From the NCBI RefSeq assembly GCF_001428895.1, contig NZ_LMJA01000002.1, positions 124,001 through 188,000 of the forward strand: a stretch of 64,000 nt of DNA, read 5' to 3'. This stretch comes from Mycobacterium sp. Root265. GTDB lineage: Bacteria > Actinomycetota > Actinomycetes > Mycobacteriales > Mycobacteriaceae. Below, one piece after another: positions 63,310-64,000 of this stretch. A program made the translations under genes and the position numbers. Position 1 is the first letter of the stretch, and the number at the start of each line of letters is the position of its first letter. Under the pieces are notes generated by a model, which saw only the letters and a program-made list of their open reading frames with translations, was not told the origin of the DNA and searched no databases.

Positions 63310-64000
63310 ATGGTGACCGGAAGGGCGAGCGCCCCGCCGGTCGTTAGAGTCGGACCCGTAGACACCATTCGCGACACCGGTCCGACGGCACAGCTGTATC
63401 GCTGGGCGCCGCTGTTGATGGTGGTCAGCATCGCCGCGCGGCTCGCCTGGACCTACCTGGTCCCCAACGGCGCCAACTTCGTCGACCTGCACGTCTACGT
63501 CGGCGGCGCGGACACCCTGGAGCATCCCGGCGCGCTCTACGACTACGTCTACGCCGAGCAGACGCCGGACTTCCCGTTGCCGTTCACCTACCCGCCGTTC
63601 GCGGCGGTGGTGTTCTACCCGCTGAGCCTGCTGCCGTTCGGCGTGGTGGCCCTCATCTGGCAACTCGGCATCTTCGCCGCGCTGTACGGCGTGGTGCGGA
63701 TCAGCCTGCGCCTGCTCGGGCTCACCGATCTGCGCCCGGCGATGCTGTGGACCGCGGTCGGCATCTGGACCGAGCCGCTGCGCAGCACGTTCGACTACGG
63801 CCAGATCAACGTGCTGCTGGTGCTCGCGGTGCTGTGGGCGGTGCAGAGCAGCCGATGGTGGTTGTCGGGGCTACTGGTCGGGTTGGCCGCCGGCGTCAAA
63901 CTCACCCCGGCCGTCGCGGGTCTGTACTTCGTCGGTGTGCGTCGGTGGGGTGTGGCGGTGTTCTCCGCCGTGGTCTTCCTGGCCACCGTCGGCGTGTCGG
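63310..64000 (+). CDS. pimE: PimE, polyprenol-phosphate-mannose mannosyltransferase (3' truncated by window)
   Basis: The open frame runs off the right edge after 230 codons. ATG 63310 has GGAGG nine bases upstream. Multi-helix GT-C (GT87) fold; the loop [11 protein letters not shown] carries Asp59, matching in place the Asp58 reported essential in mycobacterial PimE. The enzyme adds the fifth mannose of phosphatidylinositol mannosides, using polyprenyl-phosphate-mannose on the outer face of the membrane. The pimE neighbourhood order (Rv1157c, Rv1158c) is conserved. Confidence 0.9.
   Translation, partial: MVTGRASAPPVVRVGPVDTIRDTGPTAQLYRWAPLLMVVSIAARLAWTYLVPNGANFVDLHVYVGGADTLEHPGALYDYVYAEQTPDFPLPFTYPPFAAVVFYPLSLLPFGVVALIWQLGIFAALYGVVRISLRLLGLTDLRPAMLWTAVGIWTEPLRSTFDYGQINVLLVLAVLWAVQSSRWWLSGLLVGLAAGVKLTPAVAGLYFVGVRRWGVAVFSAVVFLATVGVS

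Overview
The window is mycobacterial, most likely from a fast-growing Mycolicibacterium-type species. It is GC-rich, carries a complete mceB-F block with two Mce-associated genes, and many genes resemble Mycobacterium tuberculosis proteins recalled from memory. From about 29.6 to 64 kb the order follows M. tuberculosis Rv1141c to Rv1159: enoyl-CoA hydratase/isomerase, mcr, SDR, MmpL13, methyltransferase, sirtuin, GntR regulator, Omt-type methyltransferase, Rv1155, Rv1155A, Rv1156, Rv1157c, Rv1158c and pimE at the right edge. No search was run, so ortholog names rest on recalled sequence and gene order.

Layout. 0-8.1 kb: the end of mceA, then mceB-mceF and two Mce-associated membrane proteins in one overlapping operon. 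8.1-10.2 kb: an alpha/beta hydrolase overlapping a WS/DGAT-like protein with a degraded catalytic motif. 10.2-12.6 kb: RidA-TetR facing an SDR across twin operators, then DoxX. 12.6-15.2 kb: an NAD-kinase-like gene and an SPFH gene divergent from an NrtR-type Nudix regulator, with two palindromic sites between. 15.2-22.7 kb: a DUF3556 membrane protein under a perfect KstR box, an aldehyde dehydrogenase, and a GntR-controlled thiolase/hydratase/acyl-CoA dehydrogenase operon ending in a strong terminator. 22.7-29.6 kb: secreted FAS1 protein, two MFS transporters, GlxA-type AraC regulator, gamma-carbonic-anhydrase-like protein, NAD-binding protein and CPBP protease. 29.6-33.5 kb: mcr lipid-metabolism cluster.

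33.5-40.6 kb: a LexA-boxed DUF222/HNH gene, a 40-residue small protein with its own promoter and terminator, MmpL13-TetR-methyltransferase, sirtuin and GntR. 40.6-47.8 kb: a heme-binding-like protein in AT-rich sequence, PucR regulator and EthA-like monooxygenase, two Omt-like methyltransferases flanking a DUF1697 gene, then Rv1155 and Rv1155A. 47.8-59.7 kb: a block apparently absent between Rv1155A and Rv1156 in M. tuberculosis. It holds an acyltransferase, an MFS protein, two DUF485-type/SSS symporter modules (one with a LytS/LytT two-component system) and a redox module (HxlR regulator, quinone-oxidoreductase-like and RclA-like enzymes). 59.7-64 kb: small secreted and membrane proteins, Rv1156-1158c-like genes, nitroreductase, a DUF1059 protein and pimE.

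Many genes have a TANNNT -10 box 6-7 bases before the start codon, which predicts leaderless transcripts and fixes several starts. No tRNA, rRNA, CRISPR array or insertion sequence was seen.
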